NCBI RefSeq assembly: GCF_001421165.1
Contig: NZ_LMKB01000005.1
Location: 312,287-376,286 of the forward strand
Length of the DNA stretch: 64,000 bases
Direction: 5' to 3'
Source: Frigoribacterium sp. Leaf8
Lineage (GTDB): Bacteria; Actinomycetota; Actinomycetes; Actinomycetales; Microbacteriaceae
The notes under the pieces: generated by a model
The model's database searches: none
What the model saw: the letters and a program-made list of their open reading frames with translations, nothing else
What the model was told of the DNA's origin: nothing
Part shown: in pieces, positions 8,440 to 17,592 of the stretch
How the letters are laid out: each line of letters starts with the position of its first letter
Numbering within the stretch: the stretch's first letter is position 1
Translations under genes and position numbers: made by a program

Positions 8440-9918
8440 ATGACCGTCGCCACCCTCTCCGTCCTGTCGTCCGATCCGATCACCGCCGAGGCCGACGTCC
8501 TCGTCGTCGGAGTGGTGAAGGGGGCCGACGGTCCCGAGCCGACCCTCGAGGTCCCGGGGCTCGCCGAGTCCTTCGCCGCCCTCGGTGTGACGGGCGCCCG
8601 GGACGAACTCGTCAAGGTCCCCGCGTCCGGCGTCACGGCCACCATCGTGGCGCTGGTCGGCCTGGGCGACGCCGTCACGGCCGAGAGCCTGCGCTACGCC
8701 GCCGGCTCGGCCGTCCGTCAGCTCACGGCCGTCGACCGGGTCGTCCTGGCCCTGCCCGTGGGCGACGCCGCCGACGCACTGGCCGCCCTCGAGGGCGCCG
8801 CGATCGCCTCGTACGAGTTCGACGCGTTCCGGCACTCCTCGGCGTCCGACACCCGTCGACACGCTCGCGACATCGCCCTCGCGACGGCCACGGAGGTCCA
8901 AGAGTCCGTCCTCGACCGTGCCGCCGTGGTGGCCGAGGCGGTGCACACCGTCCGTGACCTCGCCACGACTCCCCCGCAGCAGATGTACCCCCAGGCACTC
9001 GCCGACTTCGCCGTCGCGCACGCGTCGGACGACGCCCTCTCGGTGACCGTGCTCGACGAGGACGGCCTCCGTGACGGCGGGTACGGGGGCATCCTCGGCG
9101 TCGGTCAGGGCTCGAGCCGCGGTCCCCGACTCGTCAAGGTCGAGTACTCCCCCGCCGGAGCCGCCAAGCACCTCGCCCTGGTCGGCAAGGGCATCACGTA
9201 CGACACGGGCGGGTTGTCCCTCAAGCCCGCCGGGAGCATGCTCGGCATGAAGGACGACATGACGGGGGCCGCCACGGTCCTCGCCGTGACGGTGGCCGTG
9301 GCCAAGCTGCGGCTCCCCGTGCGGCTGACCGCCTGGCTCTGCATCGCCGAGAACATGCCGAGCGGCACGGCGATCCGACCCGACGACGTCCTCACCATCA
9401 AGGGCGGCACGACCGTCGAGGTGACGAACACCGACGCCGAGGGCCGCCTGGTCATGGCGGACGGGTTGGTCGCGGCGAGCGACGAGCAGCCCGACGCCAT
9501 CGTCGACGTGGCCACCCTCACGGGTGCCCAGGTCGTCGCCCTGGGCATGCGATACGTCGGCGTCATGGGCAACGACGACCTCGCGTCCGAGATCGTGTCG
9601 CTCGCCGACGCGGCCGGAGAGACCTTCTGGCGCATGCCGCTGGCCTCCGAACTCCGCGCGCGCCTGAACTCCGACGTGGCCGACCTCGTGAACGCGACCC
9701 CGGGCAACACGGCCGCAGGCATGCTGCTCGCCGGCGTCTTCCTCAACGAGTTCGTCGGCTCGCGGGAGGGCACGACGACGCCGATCCCCTGGGCCCACCT
9801 CGACATCGCCGGTCCGTCCAACAACAAGGGCGGCGGATACGGCTACACGGCCAAGGGCTCGACGGGCGTGACCGTCCGTACCCTGATCGAGCTGGCCGAC
9901 AAGTTTTCTGCTGCGTAG
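8440..9918 (+). CDS. pepA: Leucyl aminopeptidase, M17 family
   Basis: Cytosolic metallo-exopeptidase that removes N-terminal amino acids from peptides. 492 residues, normal for the family. The C-terminal catalytic domain has the metal-binding and catalytic segments KGITYDTGGLSLKP (about residue 250) and the diagnostic NTDAEGRL, which supply Lys, Asp, Asp, Glu and Arg of the two-zinc centre. The N-terminal domain is variable, as usual. A longer reading frame starts at 8353, but the ATG at 8440 lies 6 nt after a TACGAT box. In Mycobacterium the equivalent gene (pepB) sits upstream of the E2 gene of the dehydrogenase complex, matching this locus. Confidence 0.95.
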   Translation: MTVATLSVLSSDPITAEADVLVVGVVKGADGPEPTLEVPGLAESFAALGVTGARDELVKVPASGVTATIVALVGLGDAVTAESLRYAAGSAVRQLTAVDRVVLALPVGDAADALAALEGAAIASYEFDAFRHSSASDTRRHARDIALATATEVQESVLDRAAVVAEAVHTVRDLATTPPQQMYPQALADFAVAHASDDALSVTVLDEDGLRDGGYGGILGVGQGSSRGPRLVKVEYSPAGAAKHLALVGKGITYDTGGLSLKPAGSMLGMKDDMTGAATVLAVTVAVAKLRLPVRLTAWLCIAENMPSGTAIRPDDVLTIKGGTTVEVTNTDAEGRLVMADGLVAASDEQPDAIVDVATLTGAQVVALGMRYVGVMGNDDLASEIVSLADAAGETFWRMPLASELRARLNSDVADLVNATPGNTAAGMLLAGVFLNEFVGSREGTTTPIPWAHLDIAGPSNNKGGGYGYTAKGSTGVTVRTLIELADKFSAA

Positions 9919-10092
9919 TAGGGTCGAGGGGGCGGGAGAAACCCGCTGAGATCGGTCCCCCGAGAGCATCCTCCGACGCGCGTCACGACGACGCCGCCGG
10001 ACGATGCGGTCGGTTCGGGGACGGGCGTCGTCGCCACCGCGACGGCCCCGCCTCGGCGTCGGGGCACCGCGGACGCACGAGGGAGTTGCTGG
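9919..10092 (+). other. Intergenic leader upstream of lpd
   Basis: A 174-nt gap. A 10-bp imperfectly placed stem (9986-9995 with 10024-10033, 28-nt loop) could fold but is not a convincing terminator. I looked for TPP, lipoate or other riboswitch cores and found no match. GGGAG before the lpd GTG is the ribosome site. Confidence 0.4.
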
Positions 10093-11466
10093 GTGTCGGA
10101 ACAGAATTTTGACCTGGTGGTGCTCGGTGGCGGGAGCGGCGGATACGCCGCAGCGCTGCGAGCGAGCGAGTTGGGCCTGAGCGTCGCACTCGTCGAGAAG
10201 GACAAGGTCGGGGGCACCTGCCTCCACCGAGGCTGCATCCCCACCAAGGCGCTGTTGCACTCGGCCGAGGTGGCCGACGTGTCGCGCGAATCCGCCAAGT
10301 ACGGCGTCAACACCGATTTCCACGGCATCGACATCGCCGCCGTGACCTCGTACCGCGAGGGCATCGTCGCCAGCAAGTACAAGGGTCTCCAGGGGCTCGT
10401 CAAGGCCCGTGGCATCACGACCGTCGAAGGCGAGGGCAAGCTCACGTCGCCCTCGACCGTCCAGGTCGGCGAGACCACGCTCAAGGCCAAGAACGTCGTG
10501 CTCGCGACGGGTTCGTACTCGCGGAGCCTCCCCGGTCTCGAGATCGGCGGCAAGGTCATCACCAGCGAGCACGCCCTCGCGCTCGACCACGTGCCGAACA
10601 AGGTCGTCATCCTCGGCGGCGGCGTCATCGGCGTCGAGTTCGCCAGCGTCTGGAAGAGCTTCGGCGTCGACGTGACCATCGTCGAGGCCCTGCCGCACCT
10701 CGTCCCCAACGAGGAGGAGTCGATCTCGAAGCAGTTCGAGCGCGCGTTCCGCAAGCGCGGCATCGCCTTCTCGCTGGGCGTCCGGTTCCAGGGCGTCGAG
10801 CAGAACGAGGACGGCGTCGTCGTCACCCTCGAGGACGGCAAGACGTTCGACGCCGACCTCATGCTCGTCGCCGTCGGCCGTGGCCCCTCGACCGCCGGTC
10901 TCGGCTACGAAGAGGTCGGCATCACGATGGACCGCGGTTTCGTCCTGACGAACGAACGTCTCGCGACGAACGTCCCCGGCGTCTACGCCCTGGGCGACAT
11001 CGTGCCCGGCCTGCAGCTCGCGCACCGCAGCTTCCAGCACGGCATCTTCGTCGCGGAAGAGATCGCCGGCCTCAAGCCGCAGGTGATCTCCGACGTGAAC
11101 ATCCCCAAGGTCACCTACTCCGACCCCGAGGTCGCATCGGTCGGCCTGACCGAGGTCAAGGCCGCCGACCAGTACGGCGCCGACAAGGTCACCAGCTACG
11201 ACTACAACCTCGCGGGCAACGGCAAGAGCCACATCATCGGGACCAGCGGCTCGGTCAAGGTGGTCCGCGTCGTCGACGGACCCGTCGTGGGCGTGCACAT
11301 GATCGGCGCCCGTGTCGGCGAACTGATCGGTGAGGCACAGCTCGCCGTCAACTGGGAGGCCTACCCGGAGGACGTCGCTCCCCTGATCCACGCGCACCCC
11401 ACGCAGAACGAAGCCCTCGGCGAAGCCATGCTGGCCCTCGCGGGCAAGCCGCTGCACGCGATGTAG
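10093..11466 (+). CDS. lpd: Dihydrolipoyl dehydrogenase (E3)
   Basis: Flavoprotein E3 of 2-oxo acid dehydrogenase complexes: reoxidises dihydrolipoamide on the E2 and passes electrons to NAD+. 457 residues. FAD-binding [10 protein letters not shown] near residue 12, redox-active disulfide CLHRGC (about residues 41-46), NAD-binding GGGVIGVEF near residue 175, and the C-terminal dimer-interface base HAHPTQNE (about residue 435). The GTG start has GGAG 7 nt upstream. Downstream, 90 nt away on the same strand, is the E2 gene; aceE (E1) is at 54107, so all pyruvate dehydrogenase parts except a separate lipoate ligase are in this window. Confidence 0.96.
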   Translation: MSEQNFDLVVLGGGSGGYAAALRASELGLSVALVEKDKVGGTCLHRGCIPTKALLHSAEVADVSRESAKYGVNTDFHGIDIAAVTSYREGIVASKYKGLQGLVKARGITTVEGEGKLTSPSTVQVGETTLKAKNVVLATGSYSRSLPGLEIGGKVITSEHALALDHVPNKVVILGGGVIGVEFASVWKSFGVDVTIVEALPHLVPNEEESISKQFERAFRKRGIAFSLGVRFQGVEQNEDGVVVTLEDGKTFDADLMLVAVGRGPSTAGLGYEEVGITMDRGFVLTNERLATNVPGVYALGDIVPGLQLAHRSFQHGIFVAEEIAGLKPQVISDVNIPKVTYSDPEVASVGLTEVKAADQYGADKVTSYDYNLAGNGKSHIIGTSGSVKVVRVVDGPVVGVHMIGARVGELIGEAQLAVNWEAYPEDVAPLIHAHPTQNEALGEAMLALAGKPLHAM

Positions 11467-11555
11467 ATCCCTGGCACCATCGCTCCTGCTCAGCAGGGGC
11501 CCGCACCACCACCACAGCAACCACAGACACACATGTCGTCAAAGGAGCCCCACAG

Positions 11556-13055
11556 ATGAGCGAATCCGTCAACCTCCCGGCACTCGGAGAGAGTGTCACC
11601 GAGGGTACGGTCACCCGCTGGTTGAAGAACGTCGGTGACCGCGTCGAGGTCGACGAGCCGCTGCTCGAGGTCTCGACCGACAAGGTCGACACCGAGATCC
11701 CTTCGCCCGTCGCCGGCGTGATCGAGGAGATCCTCGTCGCCGAGGACGAGACCGTCGAGGTGGGCACGGCCCTCGTCCGCATCGGAGACGGCAGCGCCTC
11801 CGAGTCGCCGGCGGACGAGCCGGAAGCCGCCGAAGAGCCGGAGCAGGCACCCTCGGCACTCGCCGAGCCGGAGGCCGAGGAGCCCGAGCTCCCGTCGTCC
11901 GCGGCCCCTGCCCCGGGTGAGGACTCCGCCGCCAGCGCGCCCGAGCCCGCCCCCGCGGTGGACCCCGCGCCCGCCGCCCAGCAGGATGGCGCACAGCAGG
12001 ACGCCGCCGGCCAGCAGCCGGCCGCCGCACAGCCCCAGGCCGCCCGGCCCAGCAGCGAGCAGCCGGCCCCGTCGGCACCGACGCCGTCACCCGCCACGGG
12101 ATCGTCCGAGACGTCGGCACCCGCCACGCCGGCCCCGAGCAGCGGTGCGCCGGTGGGTTACGTCACCCCGCTCGTCCGCAAGCTGGCGAACGAGAAGGGT
12201 GTCGACATCTCGACCCTGTCCGGCAGTGGCGTCGGCGGTCGCATCCGCAAGGAGGACGTCCTCGCCGCCGCCGAAGCGGCCGCGACCTCGACGACCTCGG
12301 CGCCGGCCTCCTCCGGTCCCGCCCCGATCGAGGTGTCGCCGTTGCGCGGCACGACCGTTCCGATGTCGCGCCTCCGCAAGGTCGTCGCCGAGCGTGCGGT
12401 CCAGTCGATGCAGGCCATGGCCCAACTCACCAGCGTGGTCGAGGTCGACGTCACCAAGGTCGCGGCCTTCCGCGATGCCAACAAGGGTGCCTTCCTCGAG
12501 AAGACCGGCAACAAGCTGTCCTTCCTGCCGTTCTTCACCCTGGCGGCCGCCGAGGCGCTCAAGGCGCACCCGAAGCTGAACGCCACCGTCGACGGTGACT
12601 CGATCGTCTACCCCGACCACGAGCACGTGGCCATGGCGGTCGACACGGAGCGCGGCCTGCTGACGCCGGTCATCAAGAACGCCTCGGACCTCGACCTCGC
12701 GGGCATCGCCGGCCAGATCGCCGACCTCGCGCAGCGCACGCGTGACAACAAGCTGAAGCCCGACGAGCTGGCCGGTGGCACCTTCACCGTCACCAACACG
12801 GGATCGCGCGGCGCCCTGTTCGACACCCCCGTGGTCTTCCTTCCGCAGGTGGCCATCCTCGGCACCGGCATCGTCGTCAAGCGCCCCGTGGTCATCAAGG
12901 CCGACGGTTCGGAGTCCATCGCCATCCGGTCCATGGTCTACCTGGCCCTGTCGTACGACCACCGCATCGTCGACGGCGCCGACGCGGCGCGCTTCCTGGT
13001 CGCCGTCAAGGAGCGCCTCGAGGGCGGGGACTTCACGTCCAAGCTCGGCATCTGA
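11556..13055 (+). CDS. sucB: Dihydrolipoamide acyltransferase (E2) of pyruvate/2-oxoglutarate dehydrogenase
   Basis: Core acyltransferase carrying acetyl groups from E1 to CoA. One lipoyl domain with the modified lysine in [14 protein letters not shown] (Lys about 43); a Pro/Ala/Glu-rich flexible linker (about residues 90-205); the E1/E3-binding domain starting [15 protein letters not shown]; then the catalytic domain ending in [11 protein letters not shown] with the catalytic His and Asp. 499 residues, one lipoyl domain where the Mycobacterium DlaT has two. AGGAG lies before the ATG. In actinobacteria this E2 is usually shared by the AceE-based pyruvate dehydrogenase and the Kgd-type 2-oxoglutarate dehydrogenase, so sucB versus aceF naming is conventional. 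Confidence 0.93.
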   Translation: MSESVNLPALGESVTEGTVTRWLKNVGDRVEVDEPLLEVSTDKVDTEIPSPVAGVIEEILVAEDETVEVGTALVRIGDGSASESPADEPEAAEEPEQAPSALAEPEAEEPELPSSAAPAPGEDSAASAPEPAPAVDPAPAAQQDGAQQDAAGQQPAAAQPQAARPSSEQPAPSAPTPSPATGSSETSAPATPAPSSGAPVGYVTPLVRKLANEKGVDISTLSGSGVGGRIRKEDVLAAAEAAATSTTSAPASSGPAPIEVSPLRGTTVPMSRLRKVVAERAVQSMQAMAQLTSVVEVDVTKVAAFRDANKGAFLEKTGNKLSFLPFFTLAAAEALKAHPKLNATVDGDSIVYPDHEHVAMAVDTERGLLTPVIKNASDLDLAGIAGQIADLAQRTRDNKLKPDELAGGTFTVTNTGSRGALFDTPVVFLPQVAILGTGIVVKRPVVIKADGSESIAIRSMVYLALSYDHRIVDGADAARFLVAVKERLEGGDFTSKLGI

Positions 13056-13065
13056 CGCCCCTCGC

Positions 13066-13086
13066 GTGAGGCCCGACCGGCCTCAC
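13066..13086. terminator. Hairpin terminator at the sucB / kinase-like convergent junction
   Basis: GTGAGGCC (13066-13073) pairs with GGCCTCAC (13079-13086) across a 5-nt loop. It overlaps the stop codon of the minus-strand gene (13083-13085), so it probably serves both directions. Confidence 0.7.
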
Positions 13087-14468
13087 CGATCGACGATCAC
13101 GTCGCGAAGCCGCCAACCGGCCTCGGTCCTCATCACGAGGACCGAGGCCGTTTCGCCGTGCGGGCCCGTCGCCTCGAGCAACGCCGTCCCCCCGGTTCGT
13201 GACACTCGTCCCGTGAGCTCGAGAGGGACCGTCGCCGCCGAGGCGAGCGAGGGGTCGTCGAGCACGTCGGCGTCCCGGAGGGCGATCGGCGAACCGGGTT
13301 GATCGACGGCGTCGAGACAACTCGGCGTGACGTCACGTAGGCACGTCAGCCGTGCCTGCAGGAGCACCTCGGCGGCTGCACCGGCATCATCACCCCCCAC
13401 CAGGGCTTCGACCTCGCCGGGCGTCACCGCCCCGCCCGTCCGAGCGGGTGCAGGCGTGCGGGTGTCCGCGGAGTCGCCGGACGGGCTCACCGGCGCCGAC
13501 GACTCGGACCCGGGCGCGACCGGACCCACCGCGGCGGACGGTCCGTCCTGACGTGGACCGTCATCACGTCCCGAGGCGGCCGGTCCGAGGACGAGAGCCA
13601 CCCCGGCGACGACGACGCCTGCGGCCGCGAGCAGTCGGTATCGCCGACGGACGGCTCGCAGGGCGTCGACCAGCCGCCGTGGGCGGAGGTCGGCCACGCC
13701 CGCGATCACCCGGTCGATCGCCTCTGACTCGGGCAGGAGTGCGAGCCAGCCCGGCATGACCGGTTCGTCCTCGGCGACCGACTCGACGCGATCGCCCCGG
13801 GGGACCTCGTCGCCGTCGACCACGGCGTCGACACTCGAGAGCGGGACCGCTTCGCCGAGGTCGAAGACCGATTCGACGAGGGACTCGAAGCTCGTCGAGT
13901 CCAGGACCGGCGCCGAGGATCGCGAGGCCGGTCGCACCGCCCGCTCGACCAGGGCCCGGGCGAACTCCGCCGCCACGGGCAGCGACGTGCGCTCGGCGTC
14001 CGGCCCCGCATCCGACCCCGCGTCCACAGGATGGACGCCGACCAGGACGGGTGCCCCGCGGGCGTCGATCTCGACGTCGTCGACGTCCAGCGCACGCACG
14101 GCCGTGCCCCGACGGGCCAGATGCTGGACCGCGCCGAGCACGGGGACGACGAGGGTGATGACCTCCCCGGTCTCGGGTCGACCGCGGGCGGCCAGCCACG
14201 AGGCGAGTGGGTCGCCGCCGACGTCCGCGAAGACGAGCACGACCTCGCCGGACGGGTCCGTCACCACGTCGACGAGGGTGGCGACGTGGGCGTGGTCCGC
14301 CCGGGAGAAGGCGACCGCCTCGACGACGGGAGAGCGTCCGGTCGGACGCGACCCGCGCCTCCTGAGCACGACGCGTGAGCCGCCGGGCGCCTCGGCGAGG
14401 ATGCGCTCCGCCCCGCCGTCGAGGCGCCGGGAGAGCACGCGGTAGGGGCCGATCGACTCGTTCGTCAT
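13083..14468 (-). CDS. Pseudokinase-like single-pass membrane protein
   Basis: 461 residues. Residues about 8-150 resemble a degenerate Ser/Thr kinase lobe pair (GPYRVLSRRLDGGAERILAEAP, a VVLRRR strand at the usual Lys position, and ALDVDDVEIDARGAPVLVG where HRDLKPxN and DFG normally stand). The catalytic Asp residues and glycine loop are absent, so no phosphotransfer is expected. A hydrophobic segment at about 290-308 is followed by a Pro/Ser/Thr-rich linker and a C-terminal extracytoplasmic domain with two cysteines. It may be a receptor or scaffold; no function can be assigned. It sits where Mycobacterium carries lipB and lipA between dlaT and the DUF4191 gene. One copy of the dispersed 10-mer (14354) is in frame near its N-terminus. 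Confidence 0.75.
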   Translation of the reverse strand: MTNESIGPYRVLSRRLDGGAERILAEAPGGSRVVLRRRGSRPTGRSPVVEAVAFSRADHAHVATLVDVVTDPSGEVVLVFADVGGDPLASWLAARGRPETGEVITLVVPVLGAVQHLARRGTAVRALDVDDVEIDARGAPVLVGVHPVDAGSDAGPDAERTSLPVAAEFARALVERAVRPASRSSAPVLDSTSFESLVESVFDLGEAVPLSSVDAVVDGDEVPRGDRVESVAEDEPVMPGWLALLPESEAIDRVIAGVADLRPRRLVDALRAVRRRYRLLAAAGVVVAGVALVLGPAASGRDDGPRQDGPSAAVGPVAPGSESSAPVSPSGDSADTRTPAPARTGGAVTPGEVEALVGGDDAGAAAEVLLQARLTCLRDVTPSCLDAVDQPGSPIALRDADVLDDPSLASAATVPLELTGRVSRTGGTALLEATGPHGETASVLVMRTEAGWRLRDVIVDR

Positions 14469-14577
14469 GAGGCGATGGTGTCGTCCGGTGGTCGTCGGCG
14501 CCCTCCCGCCGGGGAGCCCTGTCGACCGGCGACGGACCGGAGTCCCTGGGGAGGATTCGTCGGGACCGCCGACCCCG

Positions 14578-14583
14578 TATCCT
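14578..14583 (+). promoter_or_regulatory. -10 box TATCCT of DUF4191 gene (leaderless start)
   Basis: TATCCT ends 7 nt before the ATG at 14591, with no ribosome site between; transcription is predicted to begin at or beside the start codon. Confidence 0.5.
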
Positions 14584-14590
14584 GGTGCAC

Positions 14591-15313
14591 ATGGCTCGAC
14601 GCACGTCTCCCGAGAACACGTCCCCGAAACCGCCGAAGGAACCCGGCCGTTTCAAGCAGATGTGGCAGGTCTTCCAGATGACCCGCCGCGTCGACAAGAC
14701 GGCGCTGCCGATGATGCTGCTGGCGTTCTTCGTGCCCGTGCTGCTCGGCGTGGCCGCGGCGCTGCTGCTCACGGGTGGCAACGTGCTCGCGCTGGTGCTC
14801 TACATCGTCGTCGGCGTCATGCTCGGGTTCCTGCTGCTGCTGATCGTGCTGGGTCGTAAGGCCGAGCGCGCGGCCTACTCGCAGATCGAGGGGCAGCCGG
14901 GTGCCGTCGGTGCCGTCATGAAGAGCGGCCTGCGTCGTGCGTGGCGTGCCGCCGAGATGCCCGTCGCCGTCCAGGGGCGCAGTCAGGCCGCGGTGTACCG
15001 CGCGGTCGGCCGGCCGGGCGTGGTGCTCATCGCCGAGGGCGGCGCCGGCCAGACCCGCCGACTCGTCGACGAAGAGCGTCGCAAGGTCACGCGCATCCTG
15101 CCGAACGTGCCGGTCCACGTGCTGAACGTCGGCCCCGATGCGGACTCCGTGCCCCTCCACAAGCTCGCCGGACGCATGAACAAGCTCAAGTCGTCCATCA
15201 ACCGCAACGAGGTGCTGGCCGTCAGCAACCGCCTCCAGTCCCTCGGCCAGAACGGCCTGCCCATCCCCAAGGGCGTCGACCCCTTCAAGGTGCGGTCGGG
15301 CCGTCCGCGCTGA
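14591..15313 (+). CDS. DUF4191 membrane protein
   Basis: 240-residue protein of the actinobacterial DUF4191 family, function unknown. Two adjacent transmembrane segments (about residues 40-60 and 65-85) form a hairpin; the N-terminus is basic with a Pro-rich stretch, and the C-terminal 150 residues are a soluble domain containing YRAVGRPGVVLIAEG. It lies directly upstream of the RDD and glnA1 genes, the same arrangement as Rv2219-Rv2219A-glnA1. The start at 14591 is preferred over a GTG two codons upstream because it sits 7 nt after a TATCCT box. A strong terminator follows. Confidence 0.88.
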   Translation: MARRTSPENTSPKPPKEPGRFKQMWQVFQMTRRVDKTALPMMLLAFFVPVLLGVAAALLLTGGNVLALVLYIVVGVMLGFLLLLIVLGRKAERAAYSQIEGQPGAVGAVMKSGLRRAWRAAEMPVAVQGRSQAAVYRAVGRPGVVLIAEGGAGQTRRLVDEERRKVTRILPNVPVHVLNVGPDADSVPLHKLAGRMNKLKSSINRNEVLAVSNRLQSLGQNGLPIPKGVDPFKVRSGRPR

Positions 15314-15342
15314 CCCGGCGACCCCCGCCTCGACGTGACGTG

Positions 15343-15379
15343 ACGACGGCGCCCCTCCGACCAGGAGGGGCGCCGTCGT
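15343..15379. terminator. Bidirectional terminator between DUF4191 and RDD genes
   Basis: Perfect 16-bp stem, 15343-15358 with 15364-15379, 5-nt loop, between two convergent genes. Confidence 0.85.
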
Positions 15380-15397
15380 GCGTGTGGGACGGGTGCC

Positions 15398-15841
15398 TCA
15401 GACGCGGACGAGCAGCGTCCCGGCGACTCGATCGTGCAGCCCGCGCTGGTCGAGGTCCCAGACGACGGCCGGGATGACGAGCACGAGCAGCACCGACCGC
15501 AGGACCGGCCGGCCGACGCCGATGCGACCGCCCGCCATCGGCACGAGGCGCATGCCCAGGGCGAGGTGCCCGAGGGTGCCGCCGAAGAGCACCAGGAACA
15601 GGATCTGCATCAGCAGGAACACCCCGGTGATGGCCAGGCCCTCGCCGCCGAAGAAGAGTGCGGCGACGGCGTAGGCGATCGCCCAGTCGACGGCCAGCCC
15701 CCCCACGCGCCGTCCGAGTCGGGCCACGGAGCGCGGCCCCTTCTCGGGCAGCCCGAGACGCTCGCCCGGCCAGCGTTGCGCGCCGTCGTCGGGGCCGCCC
15801 ACGGAGGCGGGACGGGAAGGAGGCGCGGTGCGATCGGGCAT
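15398..15841 (-). CDS. RDD family membrane protein
   Basis: 147 residues with three or four hydrophobic segments. Family residues seen: RRVGGLAVDW at the first helix (the Arg and Asp of RDD), GGTLGHLALGMRLV before the last helices, and a C-terminal HDRVAGT motif. The role is unknown in most bacteria; some RDD proteins act in ion or organic solute exchange. The N-terminus is Pro-rich and contains an in-frame copy of the dispersed 10-mer (15818). TAGGCT lies 6 nt before the ATG, so it is probably leaderless. It is divergent from glnA1, and the GlnR-type box lies in the shared intergenic region. Confidence 0.88.
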   Translation of the reverse strand: MPDRTAPPSRPASVGGPDDGAQRWPGERLGLPEKGPRSVARLGRRVGGLAVDWAIAYAVAALFFGGEGLAITGVFLLMQILFLVLFGGTLGHLALGMRLVPMAGGRIGVGRPVLRSVLLVLVIPAVVWDLDQRGLHDRVAGTLLVRV

Positions 15842-15868
15842 GCATCGAGCCTACCGAGGGGCCGAGCC

Positions 15869-15906
15869 GTAACATGCCCGAAACATCAGGGACACCGCAG
15901 CGAAAC
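15869..15906 (+). promoter_or_regulatory. GlnR-type operator upstream of glnA1
   Basis: Four half-sites with exact 6-nt spacers: GTAAC, GAAAC, GACAC, GAAAC. This matches the actinobacterial GlnR arrangement gTnAC-n6-GAAAC-n6-gTnAC-n6-GAAAC, with one mismatch in the third site. A TAGCCT -10 candidate follows at 15917-15922, placing the box over the -35 region as expected for an activator. Confidence 0.75.
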
Positions 15907-15979
15907 GGCCCCTCCGTAGCCTCGACGGAGGCTGCGTCCCGCATCCGATCCGTTCCAAGCCCATTGGAGAGACATCTAG

Positions 15980-17404
15980 ATGTTCACTGATTCTTCCGAG
16001 GTGCTGAAGTTCATCAAGGACACCGACGTCAAGTTCCTTGACATCCGCTTCACCGATCTTCCCGGTGTCCAGCAGCACTTCAACATCCCCGCCTCCACGG
16101 TCGACGAGGAGTTCTTCTCCGTCGGACAGCTCTTCGACGGGTCCTCCATCCGGGGCTTCGCCTCGATCCACGAGTCGGACATGCAGCTCATCCCCGACGT
16201 CACGACCGGGTACGTCGACCCGTTCCGCGCCGAGCGCACGCTCGTCCTCGTCTTCGACATCTTCAACCCGCGCAACGGCGAGCTGTACAGCCGTGACCCG
16301 CGTCAGGTCGCCAAGAAGGCCGAGAAGTACCTCGCGTCGACCGGCATCGCCGACACCGCCTTCTTCGCCCCCGAGGCGGAGTTCTACATCTTCGACGACG
16401 TCCGCTACGAGGTGAAGCAGAACGCCAGCTTCTACAGCGTCGACTCCGAAGAAGGCGCCTGGAACACCGGCCGCGTCGAAGAGGGCGGGAACCTCGCCAA
16501 CAAGACGGCGTACAAGGGCGGCTACTTCCCCGTCAGCCCCGTCGACAAGACGGCCGACCTGCGCGACGACATCAGCCTCAAGCTGATCGACTCGGGTCTC
16601 GAGCTCGAGCGTGCGCACCACGAGGTGGGCACCGGCGGCCAGCAGGAGATCAACTACAAGTTCGACACGATGGTCCACGCCGCGGACGACATCCTCAAGT
16701 TCAAGTACATCGTCAAGAACACCGCCGAGCAGTGGGGCAAGGTCGCGACCTTCATGCCGAAGCCCCTCTTCGGCGACAACGGCTCGGGCATGCACACCCA
16801 CCAATCGCTCTGGAACGACGGCAAGCCGCTGTTCTACGACGAGAACGGCTACGGCGGCCTGTCCGACCTCGCCCGCTGGTACATCGGTGGCCTGCTCAAG
16901 CACGCTCCCGCCGTCCTCGCCTTCACGAACCCGTCGATCAACTCGTACCACCGTCTGATCCCGGGCTTCGAGGCGCCCGTGAACCTGGTGTACTCGGCCG
17001 GCAACCGTTCGGCGGCCATCCGCATCCCGATCACCGGCACGAACCCGAAGGCCAAGCGCATCGAGTTCCGCGTCCCCGACGCCGCCTCGAACCCGTACCT
17101 GGCGTTCGCCGCGCAGCTGATGGCCGGCCTCGACGGCATCCAGAACCGCATCGAGCCGCACGAGCCGGTCGACAAGGACCTCTACGAGCTGCCGCCCGAG
17201 GAGGCGAAGAACATCCCGCAGGTGCCCGCGTCGCTCGAGGGTGCGCTCGACGCGCTCGAGGCCGACCACGAGTTCCTGACCAAGGGCAACGTGTTCACCG
17301 AGGACCTCATCGAGACCTGGATCGCCTACAAGCGCGAGAAGGAGATCCTGCCCATGGCGCAGCGTCCTCACCCCTTCGAGTTCGAGCTGTACTTCGGCGT
17401 CTGA
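15980..17404 (+). CDS. glnA1: Glutamine synthetase, type I (adenylylatable)
   Basis: Dodecameric enzyme that makes glutamine from glutamate, ammonia and ATP; main entry point for nitrogen. 474 residues, the normal length. Seen: the N-terminal beta-grasp with [11 protein letters not shown], latch loop FDGSSI, metal-ligand segment [10 protein letters not shown], ammonia/glutamate site [19 protein letters not shown], and the adenylylation site in LYELPPEE, whose Tyr is the target of GlnE encoded 5 kb downstream. GGAGA precedes the ATG. Regulated at transcription by the upstream GlnR-type box and after translation by adenylylation. Confidence 0.97.
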   Translation: MFTDSSEVLKFIKDTDVKFLDIRFTDLPGVQQHFNIPASTVDEEFFSVGQLFDGSSIRGFASIHESDMQLIPDVTTGYVDPFRAERTLVLVFDIFNPRNGELYSRDPRQVAKKAEKYLASTGIADTAFFAPEAEFYIFDDVRYEVKQNASFYSVDSEEGAWNTGRVEEGGNLANKTAYKGGYFPVSPVDKTADLRDDISLKLIDSGLELERAHHEVGTGGQQEINYKFDTMVHAADDILKFKYIVKNTAEQWGKVATFMPKPLFGDNGSGMHTHQSLWNDGKPLFYDENGYGGLSDLARWYIGGLLKHAPAVLAFTNPSINSYHRLIPGFEAPVNLVYSAGNRSAAIRIPITGTNPKAKRIEFRVPDAASNPYLAFAAQLMAGLDGIQNRIEPHEPVDKDLYELPPEEAKNIPQVPASLEGALDALEADHEFLTKGNVFTEDLIETWIAYKREKEILPMAQRPHPFEFELYFGV

Positions 17405-17417
17405 CGCCGTCGCACAA

Positions 17418-17455
17418 CGAGAGGCCCGCATCCCCCAGGGGGTGCGGGCCTCTCG
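17418..17455 (+). terminator. glnA1 terminator
   Basis: A 13-bp stem (17418-17430 with 17443-17455) extended by four C:G pairs after a bulged T, directly after the stop codon. Confidence 0.85.
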
Positions 17456-17489
17456 CGTCGCTGCCCCAGCGGTCCTCGGGGTGACGACC

Positions 17490-17526
17490 CGCGCCTCCTC
17501 TGGGTCACCCCGGACCAGGAGGCGCG
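17490..17526. repeat. Inverted pair of the dispersed 10-mer
   Basis: CGCGCCTCCT (17490-17499) and AGGAGGCGCG (17517-17526), with CCC/GGG extensions outside, separated by 17 nt. It lies between two terminators in the glnA1-ugd junction. Confidence 0.85.
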
Positions 17527-17540
17527 GGGGCGCACGCAGG

Positions 17541-17570
17541 ACGGGCCGCCTCCCGAGGGAGGCGGCCCGT
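17541..17570. terminator. Hairpin terminator of the ugd operon
   Basis: Perfect 13-bp stem (17541-17553 with 17558-17570), 4-nt loop, 23 nt beyond the ugd stop on the minus strand. Confidence 0.75.
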
Positions 17571-17592
17571 CAGCCCGTGCCCGACGATCCGG

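Noticed and set aside
9919-9965. Possible TPP riboswitch before lpd (CTGAGA present)
   Set aside because: The surrounding conserved TPP helices are missing, and lpd is not a thiamine gene.
10091-10095. lpd as mycothione reductase or another disulfide reductase
   Set aside because: The HAHPTQNE base motif and the neighbouring E2 gene support dihydrolipoyl dehydrogenase; the 48917 gene lacks that motif and is the better alternative reductase.
8365-11532. A 1,055-codon minus-strand open frame
   Set aside because: It overlays pepA and lpd, has no recognisable domain and shows antisense-biased composition (His/Asp/Gly/Arg).
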